Under the pieces are notes generated by a model. That model was not told where the DNA came from and did not search any database. It saw only the letters and a program-made list of their open reading frames with translations. A program made the translations under genes and the position numbers. A stretch of DNA of 64,000 bases from an uncultured Verrucomicrobia subdivision 3 bacterium. GTDB lineage: Bacteria > Verrucomicrobiota > Verrucomicrobiia > Limisphaerales > UBA11358. Numbering within the stretch: position 1 is the stretch's first letter; each line of letters starts with the position of its first letter. Positions 43,721 to 52,342 of this stretch are shown here, piece after piece. Where the stretch lies: assembly GCA_903858275.1 (NCBI GenBank), contig CAIOIC010000083.1, forward strand, positions 1 to 64,000, written 5' to 3'.

Positions 43721-46700
43721 CTACTTCTGGTTTGGTTGAGCAACTATAATTTTTTGCGCGGTCTGAAGGGTCACCGGCCCAAGCAGGCCAGATTCCAACA
43801 ACGGCGAATCTTTCAGCCAATGATGCCAAGTGGTGAAGGTCAGGCGACCGGTCGGACTGGGCTTGCCATCCAGAAACCACTGGGGCCACTCTTTGAGCTG
43901 CTTGCCATTCCACTCACGATCCTCCGGCAATTGCTCATCGCCGACGAGCCGGTTAGCCCAGAGATTGGTGATTTTGACCACGAGCTTATTAACACCCGGC
44001 TTCACGGCTTTGGTGATATTGATGCGGAACGGCGGCTTCCAGAGAACACCAAAGTCCCGACCATTCAGCGTCACTTCGGCAAAGTTTTTCACCCCGCCAA
44101 GATCAAGCCAGAGTTCGCGGCCAGCGGTCAAGCGGTCGGCAGAAACTTCAATTTCCTTTTCGTAAGACGCCGTGCCGGAGAAATACCGCACGCCGTCGTT
44201 CGTGTGGTCGGTCCACGAAATCAACTTGTCCAGCGCGACCGTCGGTGGCGCGCCCCAGTTCGGCGGGAAATTCAATTTCCAGGCGCCGTAAATCTCCTGC
44301 GGCGCCGGCAGCCCGGCCGCATCCGCACGCAGAACTTTTCCACTGGCGGTGGACAAGGTCACGACGCCATCGCTCCACACCTTCACGACCGACGAACCAT
44401 CGGCAGCCACGCTGGTTTCCCATACTGGCGGACGGCTGGCGACCAATGTTTCGGGCAGCATGAGCGTGGTGTTTTCCGGCGCGATCATTTGTCCCGGCTT
44501 GCCGCCAAGGATGTAATCCACGCGCAGTTCTTTTTTACGATTCACCGCCGGATCGCGGCCAATAACACCGTTGTTCACAGTGACAACCAACTGACCGTCG
44601 CTTATCAACCCCGTAAGTTTTGCCGTCACGTCCAACCCGCTCGCATCCTCGGTGGCCGCGTAAACCGCGCGCTGGATTTCCAGCTTCGGTTGGACGGGAA
44701 AATCCGTCTTTATGCTGCTGCTGACAGCGACGACGTGATCCGCATTATTCGCCGGGCGGCGGAAGATGACGAACACCGATTCGGCGGGTTGAAAATTCAG
44801 CTGAACTTTGGTGCGGCCAGCTTGAATGCTCCAAACCGGCGCAGGCTCAATAACTCCGGTTTCAGGATGCCACAACTCCGGAATCTTGCCGCTGACACGG
44901 AACGTGCATTCGGCGGAATCAAACTGCCGCCGCTGGTTGGAGACAAAATAAATGTCCGCTTCGCCGGCGATGCGATGGCAATACGCCAGCTTGGTGTTGG
45001 CCGCGCCGGTGAATTCAAAATCCGGCTTCAGACTTTGCGCGGCAAAAATATCCGCCAAAGATTTTCCTAAAACGATGCGACCTTTGCCGACGACGTTTTC
45101 CTGGATGTTGCTGCCATTGCATTTGCCCCAGAGCGCGTCCGCCAGCTTTTTCACCCGCTGGTCGCACTTGGGAAAATCCGTCAGGCTCGGCGACCGTTGC
45201 GGACGCGAACCGATGACCGTGGCTCCGTCGCGCGCGAGTTTCCCGATGCGCTCCAACAACTGCGGCGTCAGATCCGAATCATTTTGCGGCAGAACCAGCG
45301 CGGCATAATGCGCTCCGCTCGCCAAAGTGAGACGGCCATTTTTCACCGTCGAGCCATGCAGCAGCACGTCGGCATTGACGGCGTCGAAATCGTAACCATC
45401 GGGCATCTTGGGATTGCCCAGACGCATTTCACTCGGCGCACTCTCGCCGTTGAAATATGCCACGTCCGCCACAGCGCGGCCTTGTTGGAGGAGAAATTCG
45501 CAGCGCGAAATGTAGTCAATCCACGGCTTGCCCTGATTCCACCACGTCACCGTGCGCTCGAAATGAAAACCCCATTGCCCCATCGTCATGCCCGGCCAGG
45601 TGTTCGTCCACGGCTGCATGGCGTAGCGGTGGAAGATGTAGCGGTTCAAGCCCTGGGCAAAGGTGAGGTCGCCAAGCGTCTTGAGTGAATATGGATCGTC
45701 CTGCCAACGCCCAGCCTTGGCGCTCGGCGAAGCGGTGAACGACTCCGCACCCACGATTGTTTTTCCGTAGATGTGGGCGATGGACGCCGCAAGCTTGATG
45801 GAAGAATGACCCTGACTACCGCTCCAAAATTCGCCCATGACCACATCCGCCGGCGCGCCGCTTTGGAGAGATTCAAACGGGCCGGTGTAAGGCTCGACAG
45901 CATTCAGCAGGCCGTGCTGGCGGCACAAATGAGCGAAATGGCCGAAGTAATTTTCCGCAAACAGATCCGCGATGGTGCGGCGCAAGTCCCAGAGAAAACG
46001 TTCGGTCTGGGCGGCATTGTCCACGACGCGGCCAGTGATTGCCGGCAGGAAGGTCAACAAATCATAGCCGCGGCGCTTCCGGAATTCGGCGCGAAAATTT
46101 TTATTCCAGTTCTGGCCGCCGACTTCATAGCTGTCAATCAGCGAGGTGGAAAGTGTCTTGCCGGCGAGCGGTCCGACATCATCCAAAATCTTTTTCATGA
46201 AGCCGTCCCAATGCGCGTCGAGCGCGGCCTGGCTAAACTTGTCGCACTCCAAGCCCGTGCCTTCCGTCGGCGCGGGATGATTATTTCTGCCGGTGGGCGT
46301 GTAACCGAGTCGCAACACCACCCACTTGCCGGCAGGGGCGCGCCAGTTCAATTTTCCATCTGCCGTCAGCTTGGAAGTAAGGTCAATCATATCCCGCCGC
46401 TGCAGCGCGCCAGTCGCACTGGAGCCCGCATCGCTGTCCGAAGTCACCTCGGTCTGCCCGGGAGCCACGCCACCTTCCATCGTAATCTTCTTGCCGAGAT
46501 CCTCAACCGAAGCGCGTGGTTCCAGACTGATTTCCGCGACCGGAATCGTCGCGTCCTTATTTTTCTCCCCCGCGCCGAGACCGTTGAATTGAACACGCCA
46601 GAAACGCGCCGGCACCGGTTCGCTGCCCAACGAAACCAGACAAACACCGGAGTTATGAGGGCCAAACGCAAATTTCTTCAACGAGCGAAACGACTGGCCA

Positions 46701-47473
46701 TCATCCGAGACCCGCACTTCGCCGTTGCATTGCGGCATGGCCGCACCGGCTACGATTTTCACCGTGCGCGCAGCAAACGGCTGCTTGAATTCCAACTGGG
46801 CAAACTGCGGCTTGCCCGACTTGGGCGTCGGCAGCCGGACAAGCGTTTTGCTGTCACCATCCACAATTTTGCCGGCAGCCGGTGAATTGCTGCCCGCCGA
46901 GGCGGACGGTGAAAAATCCACCATGCGCAGGCTGTCCGCATCCGAAATTGGATACGCCAGCACGGCAATGTCGCGATAGAAACCCAGCTTGGTCGGCGGC
47001 TGCGGCAGCACGCCAACGAAATTCGTCGGGCCGTTCACCCGAACTTCACTGGATACGACCTGTTGCATCGCGTTCTCCGGCGTAATCCACGGACCGCCAC
47101 TGCTCGACCAACCCGCACAGTTTTCAATCGTGAGATCGAGCCCCAGACGGTTCGCCTCCTGCACGGCGAATTTGAAATGCTCGCGCCATTCAGGACTCAT
47201 GAAATTCACCGGCCCGCGGGGGATGCCGCAATCCACAATTACAATGGTCGCGCCGCCGAGACCGATCTGCTTCATCGCTTCCAGGTCAGCGGTGATGCCG
47301 GCCTTCGTGGTGTTGCCATTCATCCAGTGCCACCACGTCTGCGGCTTGGCGGAATCAGGCGGCGAAATAAACCCCCGCTCCAGCGAATCAGGCTTGGGCG
47401 ACGCGAGTTCAGCAGCGGAAAGCTGCGTCAACGGAAGCAACGTCACGAGAATAAGAAGTGTAAGCCTATTCAT
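43721..47473 (-). CDS. Secreted GH106 alpha-L-rhamnosidase
   Basis: The 1250-residue protein begins with a signal peptide (NRLTLLILVTLLPLTQLSAA). GH106 hallmarks follow: TWWHWMNGNTTKAGITADLEAM at the N-terminus (read as two motifs, TWWHWMNG and ITADLEAMK), WVVLRLGYTPTGRNNHPAP, FRAEFRKRRGYDLLTFLPA, VMGEFWSG and WGFHFERTVTWWNQG in the barrel. A C-terminal beta-sandwich (WLDLGGVKNFAEVTLNGRD, GVNKLVVKITNLWANRLVGD) is also typical. These enzymes cleave terminal alpha-L-rhamnose, for instance from rhamnogalacturonans. It is placed between the rhamnose isomerase and rhamnose transporter genes. Confidence 0.94.
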   Translation of the reverse strand: MNRLTLLILVTLLPLTQLSAAELASPKPDSLERGFISPPDSAKPQTWWHWMNGNTTKAGITADLEAMKQIGLGGATIVIVDCGIPRGPVNFMSPEWREHFKFAVQEANRLGLDLTIENCAGWSSSGGPWITPENAMQQVVSSEVRVNGPTNFVGVLPQPPTKLGFYRDIAVLAYPISDADSLRMVDFSPSASAGSNSPAAGKIVDGDSKTLVRLPTPKSGKPQFAQLEFKQPFAARTVKIVAGAAMPQCNGEVRVSDDGQSFRSLKKFAFGPHNSGVCLVSLGSEPVPARFWRVQFNGLGAGEKNKDATIPVAEISLEPRASVEDLGKKITMEGGVAPGQTEVTSDSDAGSSATGALQRRDMIDLTSKLTADGKLNWRAPAGKWVVLRLGYTPTGRNNHPAPTEGTGLECDKFSQAALDAHWDGFMKKILDDVGPLAGKTLSTSLIDSYEVGGQNWNKNFRAEFRKRRGYDLLTFLPAITGRVVDNAAQTERFLWDLRRTIADLFAENYFGHFAHLCRQHGLLNAVEPYTGPFESLQSGAPADVVMGEFWSGSQGHSSIKLAASIAHIYGKTIVGAESFTASPSAKAGRWQDDPYSLKTLGDLTFAQGLNRYIFHRYAMQPWTNTWPGMTMGQWGFHFERTVTWWNQGKPWIDYISRCEFLLQQGRAVADVAYFNGESAPSEMRLGNPKMPDGYDFDAVNADVLLHGSTVKNGRLTLASGAHYAALVLPQNDSDLTPQLLERIGKLARDGATVIGSRPQRSPSLTDFPKCDQRVKKLADALWGKCNGSNIQENVVGKGRIVLGKSLADIFAAQSLKPDFEFTGAANTKLAYCHRIAGEADIYFVSNQRRQFDSAECTFRVSGKIPELWHPETGVIEPAPVWSIQAGRTKVQLNFQPAESVFVIFRRPANNADHVVAVSSSIKTDFPVQPKLEIQRAVYAATEDASGLDVTAKLTGLISDGQLVVTVNNGVIGRDPAVNRKKELRVDYILGGKPGQMIAPENTTLMLPETLVASRPPVWETSVAADGSSVVKVWSDGVVTLSTASGKVLRADAAGLPAPQEIYGAWKLNFPPNWGAPPTVALDKLISWTDHTNDGVRYFSGTASYEKEIEVSADRLTAGRELWLDLGGVKNFAEVTLNGRDFGVLWKPPFRINITKAVKPGVNKLVVKITNLWANRLVGDEQLPEDREWNGKQLKEWPQWFLDGKPSPTGRLTFTTWHHWLKDSPLLESGLLGPVTLQTAQKIIVAQPNQK

Positions 47474-47501
47474 GTTTTTGGAAGATTGATTTAACTGTGG
47501 T

Positions 47502-48770
47502 TTATCTGCGATTTAACAACACATCACGTTCGTATTGCTTCACCTCGCCCAGCCACGCTTCGGCGACGGGAACACCCTGACTCTCGCAATAATAATCCCA
47601 GACCGCGCCGAACGGCAGCGTTCTGGCCTCCTCCTGCAACACGAGACGCGTAGTGTAATCTCCGCTGGCTTCCGCCGAGCGGATAAGCGGCGTTTCCAGC
47701 AAGGCAATGAGCAGCGCGCGGATCATATTGCGCGTGCCAATCGTCCAAGCGGCAACGCGATTGATGCTGGCGTCAAAATAATCCAGCCCGATGTGAACGC
47801 GCTTCTCGAATCCGTTCACCGCGATTTCGCGGGCGATGGCCAGCAAGTCATCATTGAGAATCACCACGTGGTCACTGTCCCAACGCACACCACGGCTGAC
47901 GTGCAGCAAAATCTCCGGCATGAATTGCAGCACGCTGGAAATTTTGTCCGCGATGCCTTCGGTCGGATGATAATGGCCGGCATCAAGCGTCAGCAATTTT
48001 TTGCGGCTGACGGCATAGCCGAGATAAAATTCATGTGAACCGACGACGTAGCTTTCGCTGCCAATGCCGAACAGCTTCGGTTCCACCGCATCCAGGTTCA
48101 GTTTTGGCGAAATGGCTTTCTTGAACACAGCATCCAGCGATTCGGCCAGCCGTTCGCGCGGCGCGACGCGGTCGGCGGGCGTGTCCTTCATGCCATCGGG
48201 AATCCAAACATTGGTCACGCAGGTTTTGCCAAGCGCCTTGCCCATCGCCGCGCCGATCTCACGCGAGCGGATGCAATGCTCAATCCAGAATTTGCGGACG
48301 CTTTTGTCCGCGTGCGACAAGGTGAAACCATCCGCCGATTTCGGATGCGAGAAACAGGTCGGGTTGAAATCGAGGCCGAGGCCGTTTTTCCTGGCCCAGG
48401 AAATCCAGTTGGCAAAATGTTTTGGCTCAATCGCGTCGCGATCCACCTTCTTCCCGCCAAACTCGCCGTAAAAGGCATGGAGATTCAGACGGTGCCTGCC
48501 GGGAATCAGCGAATAAGCTTTTTCCAAATCGGCGCGCAGTTCGTCCGGCGTGCGGGCTTTGCCGGGATAATTGCCCGTGGCCATGATGCCACCGGTGAGG
48601 GTGCCGCCGAAATTTTCAAAACCACCCACGTCGTCGCCCTGCCAGCAGTGCAGCGAGATGGGGATTTGCGAAAGGGTTTTCAGCGCGTGAGCCACATCCA
48701 CGCCCAGCGCGGCGTAGCGTTCCTTGGCGAGTTCGTAGGAAAGATGATTATTCCGATTTACTTTGGGCAT
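47502..48770 (-). CDS. rhaA: L-rhamnose isomerase
   Basis: The 422-residue product matches RhaA of E. coli in length and motifs. [15 protein letters not shown] is characteristic at the N-terminus; [60 protein letters not shown] and [13 protein letters not shown] carry the metal-binding acidic and histidine residues. It converts L-rhamnose to L-rhamnulose. It is the first gene of the rhaA-GH106-rhaT unit and is divergent to an AraC-family regulator, with about 100 bases between the starts. Confidence 0.96.
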   Translation of the reverse strand: MPKVNRNNHLSYELAKERYAALGVDVAHALKTLSQIPISLHCWQGDDVGGFENFGGTLTGGIMATGNYPGKARTPDELRADLEKAYSLIPGRHRLNLHAFYGEFGGKKVDRDAIEPKHFANWISWARKNGLGLDFNPTCFSHPKSADGFTLSHADKSVRKFWIEHCIRSREIGAAMGKALGKTCVTNVWIPDGMKDTPADRVAPRERLAESLDAVFKKAISPKLNLDAVEPKLFGIGSESYVVGSHEFYLGYAVSRKKLLTLDAGHYHPTEGIADKISSVLQFMPEILLHVSRGVRWDSDHVVILNDDLLAIAREIAVNGFEKRVHIGLDYFDASINRVAAWTIGTRNMIRALLIALLETPLIRSAEASGDYTTRLVLQEEARTLPFGAVWDYYCESQGVPVAEAWLGEVKQYERDVLLNRR

Positions 48771-48780
48771 AAAAAGCGGT

Positions 48781-48824
48781 GCGTGGGTTAAGGTGATGGC
48801 TGAAATTTATAGAATGCACCACGC
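48781..48824 (-). promoter_or_regulatory. Candidate rhaA promoter with inverted GCGTGG/CCACGC repeat
   Basis: On the minus strand a TATAAA (-10 like, 48806-48811) lies about 35 bases upstream of the rhaA ATG. The matching -35 is poor (CAAGGA), which fits activator-dependent transcription. GCGTGG (48781-48786) and CCACGC (48819-48824) form an inverted pair around it, a possible site for the adjacent AraC-family protein. On the plus strand TTGACG (48832) with a weak CACTAT at 17 bases may drive the regulator. Confidence 0.4.
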
Positions 48825-48870
48825 CGCGTCCTTGACGATGCTGCCATTCATTAGCACTATCTTGCCAGTC

Positions 48871-49746
48871 ATGCCGCACGCTATCCTCAAACGCAAAGAC
48901 TGGTTTCGACCGGATGGATTTCCCATCGCGATTGAGCGGCGCGATCCGCAGGAGCCATTTGGACTACATGCGCATGAATTTGCGGAGATTGTCATCATCA
49001 CCGCCGGGCGCGGCACGCACGTGACCGGCAAGGAATCATATCCGCTGAACACGGGCGACGTCTTTGTCATCGGCGGCTCCCGCCAGCACGATTACCACAG
49101 CATGGAACGGCTGTGCCTGGTGAATATTCTCTTCCAGCCAGATAAATTAAATATGCGCGATTACGACTTGCGCACCCTGCCCGGCTATCACGCCCTCTTT
49201 ATCCTGGAACCCGCGTGGCGGCAACGGCATCAATTCAACAGCCGGCTGCGCCTGACACCGCAGGAGTTGAGCATCCTGATGGCCACGGTGGACAAACTGG
49301 AGGAAGAACTGCGGACGCGGGCGGATGGTTTCAAGTTTATGGCCACGGCTGCCTTCATGCAAATCGTCGGGCATCTGTCGCGATGTTTTGCCAAGGCGAA
49401 AAATCCCGATTCTCGCGCCCTGCTCCGCATCGGCGAAGCGATCAGTCATCTGGAGGCAAACTTTCAAGAACCGATCGATCTCGATCAACTGGCGAAAACC
49501 GCCCACATGTCGAAACGCAATTTCATGCGAAACTTTCAAGCCGCCATGGGCAACTCCCCCATTGCCCATCTGGTCCAGCTCCGCGTGAACCGCGCCGCCT
49601 CGCTGCTCCGCCGCACCGAACACAGCGTGACGGAAATCGCCTTTCAAGTCGGGTTCAGCGATAGCAATTACTTCGCGCGCCAATTTCGGAAATTGCTAGG
49701 CGTCACCCCCAGCGATTATCGCCAGCAACACAACCGGCTGGGCTAA
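48871..49746 (+). CDS. AraC-family regulator, divergent from rhaA (RhaS/RhaR-like)
   Basis: The start at 48871 (MPHAILKRKDWF) gives 291 residues, close to RhaS/RhaR, and leaves room for the divergent promoter; the upstream extension overlaps rhaA. The N-terminal cupin sensor (about 10-130) includes FGLHAHEFAEIVIITAGRG and NTGDVFVIGGSRQHDYH. The C-terminal double helix-turn-helix (about 190-285) includes IDLDQLAKTAHMSKRNFMRNF and VTEIAFQVGFSDSNYFARQF. By position it probably activates rhaA, GH106 and rhaT in response to L-rhamnose. It converges with the second AraC gene. Confidence 0.9.
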   Translation: MPHAILKRKDWFRPDGFPIAIERRDPQEPFGLHAHEFAEIVIITAGRGTHVTGKESYPLNTGDVFVIGGSRQHDYHSMERLCLVNILFQPDKLNMRDYDLRTLPGYHALFILEPAWRQRHQFNSRLRLTPQELSILMATVDKLEEELRTRADGFKFMATAAFMQIVGHLSRCFAKAKNPDSRALLRIGEAISHLEANFQEPIDLDQLAKTAHMSKRNFMRNFQAAMGNSPIAHLVQLRVNRAASLLRRTEHSVTEIAFQVGFSDSNYFARQFRKLLGVTPSDYRQQHNRLG

Positions 49747-49777
49747 AATTGCCTCGCACGCCTTCACGCTAAATCCA

Positions 49778-50662
49778 TTAAGCCAGATGTGAAGCCCGAT
49801 ACTCCGATGGCGAACAGCCGCAATAGCGCGTGAAAGCCCGCGCAAAATAAGCGGCATCAGGAATACCCACCGCTCCGGCCACTTGCTTCACCGGCGCACG
49901 GCTGGTCAGCAAAAGATATTGAGCCCGCTCCATGCGCCGCTGCATCAAATACTCGAGCGGCCGCACACCGACCAACTCCTTGAAGCGATCCGAGAAGTAG
50001 GTCGGATGCAATTTCACAACGCGCGCCAAATCGCCCAGCAGGATGGTTTCATTCATGTGGGAATGGATGAATTCCTGCACAGCCAGGAATTGCCGGGTGG
50101 CGCGGGCGTGAACTCCCTCATGGCTGCGCGCCGTCCGCAAAAAAGGTGCCAGCAGCAGCGCCAAAATCCCGTTCGCCTCAAACGAATCCACGGCGGGAAC
50201 CTCGTGCGCCGCCTGTTCCGCCGCCAGCGGATAACGGCGGTATTCCTCCCGGGACGGATCAAAGCAGGGAAGTTTCCGGTCCGGGTAAAGTGCCTCTATC
50301 CTTTGAAATTGTTTGAGCATCGCCGGCGTCGCCGGAATTTGAAAATCGAAATCCAAAAGCGATAGCAAGTCATTCCCCGTCGGCAGCCGGGAAACGAAAT
50401 GCAGATGATAGTGATCCAGGCGGCGGGGGCAGAAACAATCGTGCACCGTGAAGGGAGGCAGCAAATACAGCTGGCCGGGCTTGAGCCGGAATTCCCGTTG
50501 GTGATGCCGCACCACGGCATGACCATCCAAAATCAACCACAGCCGCGAGAACGGACTGATCACATTCCGGAAATTCCACCACCGTCCAGCCACCGTGCGC
50601 TGGACGGCGAGGATTCGCATATCCAGAGCATGCAGTGATTCTTGGTTCAGGGCGGCGTTCAT
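49778..50662 (-). CDS. AraC-family regulator (second)
   Basis: The 294-residue product has an N-terminal cupin sensor (about 25-150; the segment FRLKPGQLYLLPPFTVHDCF is the usual beta-barrel turn) and a C-terminal AraC DNA-binding domain (about 195-290) with ILLGDLARVVKLHPTYFSDRF and VKQVAGAVGIPDAAYFARAF. It is only distantly similar to its neighbour at 48871 outside the HTH region. It may control the fucose branch or another glycan gene set; the TTGGACA pair upstream of fucI is a candidate target by inference only. It is divergent to dnaB. Confidence 0.88.
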   Translation of the reverse strand: MNAALNQESLHALDMRILAVQRTVAGRWWNFRNVISPFSRLWLILDGHAVVRHHQREFRLKPGQLYLLPPFTVHDCFCPRRLDHYHLHFVSRLPTGNDLLSLLDFDFQIPATPAMLKQFQRIEALYPDRKLPCFDPSREEYRRYPLAAEQAAHEVPAVDSFEANGILALLLAPFLRTARSHEGVHARATRQFLAVQEFIHSHMNETILLGDLARVVKLHPTYFSDRFKELVGVRPLEYLMQRRMERAQYLLLTSRAPVKQVAGAVGIPDAAYFARAFTRYCGCSPSEYRASHLA

Positions 50663-50847
50663 TTCCAGCTGGTTGACCTTAAATGTGCGCGAAGGGGCTT
50701 GGAAAAGTCAACTTCCTCGCTTTGGTGAACTTGATAATATTTCGCTCCAACCATCCATTGGTTCCAAAAATATCTTTGGGAATAACTTTGTGAACAAGAA
50801 AAGCAAGTTTGGCTTGCCGCTGAAATTTGAGCAGCGATTCTGTGCGC

Positions 50848-52338
50848 ATGATTAATTCTGTTTCTGACCCGCTAGCCGGCGGGAGCACTCCCGACTCCGG
50901 GACTGATTTAAAGAAAACCCGCCGTCAAAAAGCGGCCCGCAGTGACGCGCGAACGACTTTGGACCGATTGCCGCCACACTCACCAGAGGCGGAAATGGGC
51001 GTGCTGGGCTGCGCGCTGCTGGATCCCAACCAGTGCATCGGAGAGTGCATCGAAAAGCTGAAGGACGAAGGCAAAATGGCGTTCTACGATCTGCGGCACC
51101 AGACGATTTATGAGACGCTTTCGGCGATGTTTGACGCGAAGCACGCGATTGATTTGATTACGGTGCAGCAGCATTTGAAAGATCGCCAGTTGCTCGACCA
51201 AGTCGGCGGCATCGCCTATCTCTCGCAGTTGCAGGATGCCGTGCCGAGCGCAGCAAACTTGAGCTACTACCTCGATATCGTCCGGGAAAAACACCTGTTG
51301 CGAAAACTCATCACCACCTGCAGCGGGGTGGTGGGAAAAGTCTATGATTACGAGGGCAACGTGGAAGAGCTGCTGGACGAGGTGGAAAAGGAAGTGCTCC
51401 GCGTAAACGAGTCGCGCGCGCAGGGCGGCAACCTGCCAATCAAGACGCTGGTCGGCAAAGCCGTGGAGAAGATTCAAAATTATTTTGACCGCAAGGGCGC
51501 ACTGGACGGTTTAGCGACCGGCTTCATGGACCTGGACAAGATGACGGATGGGTTGCACGGCAAAGAAATGATCGTCATCGCCGCGCGGCCTTCGATGGGC
51601 AAAACATCGCTGGCCATGAACATTGCCGAACATGTGGCACTGGAACTGAATCTGCCCGTGGGAGTGTTCAGTTTGGAAATGGGAGCCGAATCGCTGATCA
51701 TGCGCATGATGTGTTCACTGGCACGCGTGAATATGCGGAACATCCGGGACGGCTTCATGGCGGAAACGGATTTTCCAAAACTGACCAGCGCCGCCGGTCG
51801 ATTATCACGCGCGCCGCTGTTTATTGATGACACGGCGGGGCTTTCGATTCTGCAGTTGCGGGCGCGGGCGCGACGGATGGCGCAGCAGCATGGCATCAAG
51901 CTATTTGTCATTGACTATTTACAGCTTCTAAACTCTACTGCGCGGCGTTCTCAGGAGAATCGGCAGCAGGAAATCGCGGACATTTCCAGCGGCATCAAGG
52001 CGCTGGCCAAAGAGCTAGACGTGCCGGTAATTGTGCTGAGCCAGTTGAACCGCGAATTGGAGAAAGACAAAAGCCGCAAGCCGCGTTTGAGCGACTTGCG
52101 TGAATCTGGATCCATCGAGCAGGACGCGGATTTGGTCGGCTTGCTTTACAAGCCGGATGCAGGTGATGACGAAGATGGCAACGCGGTAGAAAGCGATGGC
52201 GTGCCGGTGAATTTATTAATCGCCAAGCAACGCAACGGTCCGACGGGCGACGTCCACATGACATTCCTGAAACCATATACACGATTTGAAAGTGCAACGA
52301 ACCGAATTAGCGATGAAGACGTGCCATCTGGCAGATAA
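50848..52338 (+). CDS. dnaB: Replicative DNA helicase
   Basis: The 496-residue product is DnaB, the replication fork helicase. A short Lys/Arg-rich N-terminal extension precedes the family start at LPPHSPEAEMGVLGC. The N-terminal domain ends near residue 175. The RecA-like ATPase has Walker A ARPSMGKTS, GVFSLEMG, Walker B LFVIDYLQLL, and VIVLSQLNRELE with RPRLSDLRESGSIEQDAD-type sequence near the end. The ATG at 50848 was preferred to an in-frame TTG seven codons earlier. BamA begins four bases after the stop, so the two are probably co-transcribed. Confidence 0.95.
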   Translation: MINSVSDPLAGGSTPDSGTDLKKTRRQKAARSDARTTLDRLPPHSPEAEMGVLGCALLDPNQCIGECIEKLKDEGKMAFYDLRHQTIYETLSAMFDAKHAIDLITVQQHLKDRQLLDQVGGIAYLSQLQDAVPSAANLSYYLDIVREKHLLRKLITTCSGVVGKVYDYEGNVEELLDEVEKEVLRVNESRAQGGNLPIKTLVGKAVEKIQNYFDRKGALDGLATGFMDLDKMTDGLHGKEMIVIAARPSMGKTSLAMNIAEHVALELNLPVGVFSLEMGAESLIMRMMCSLARVNMRNIRDGFMAETDFPKLTSAAGRLSRAPLFIDDTAGLSILQLRARARRMAQQHGIKLFVIDYLQLLNSTARRSQENRQQEIADISSGIKALAKELDVPVIVLSQLNRELEKDKSRKPRLSDLRESGSIEQDADLVGLLYKPDAGDDEDGNAVESDGVPVNLLIAKQRNGPTGDVHMTFLKPYTRFESATNRISDEDVPSGR

Positions 52339-52342
52339 AAAA

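Noticed and set aside
43736-46885. Plus-strand frames of 444 and 370 codons
   Set aside because: They are opposite the GH106 gene and show shadow composition.
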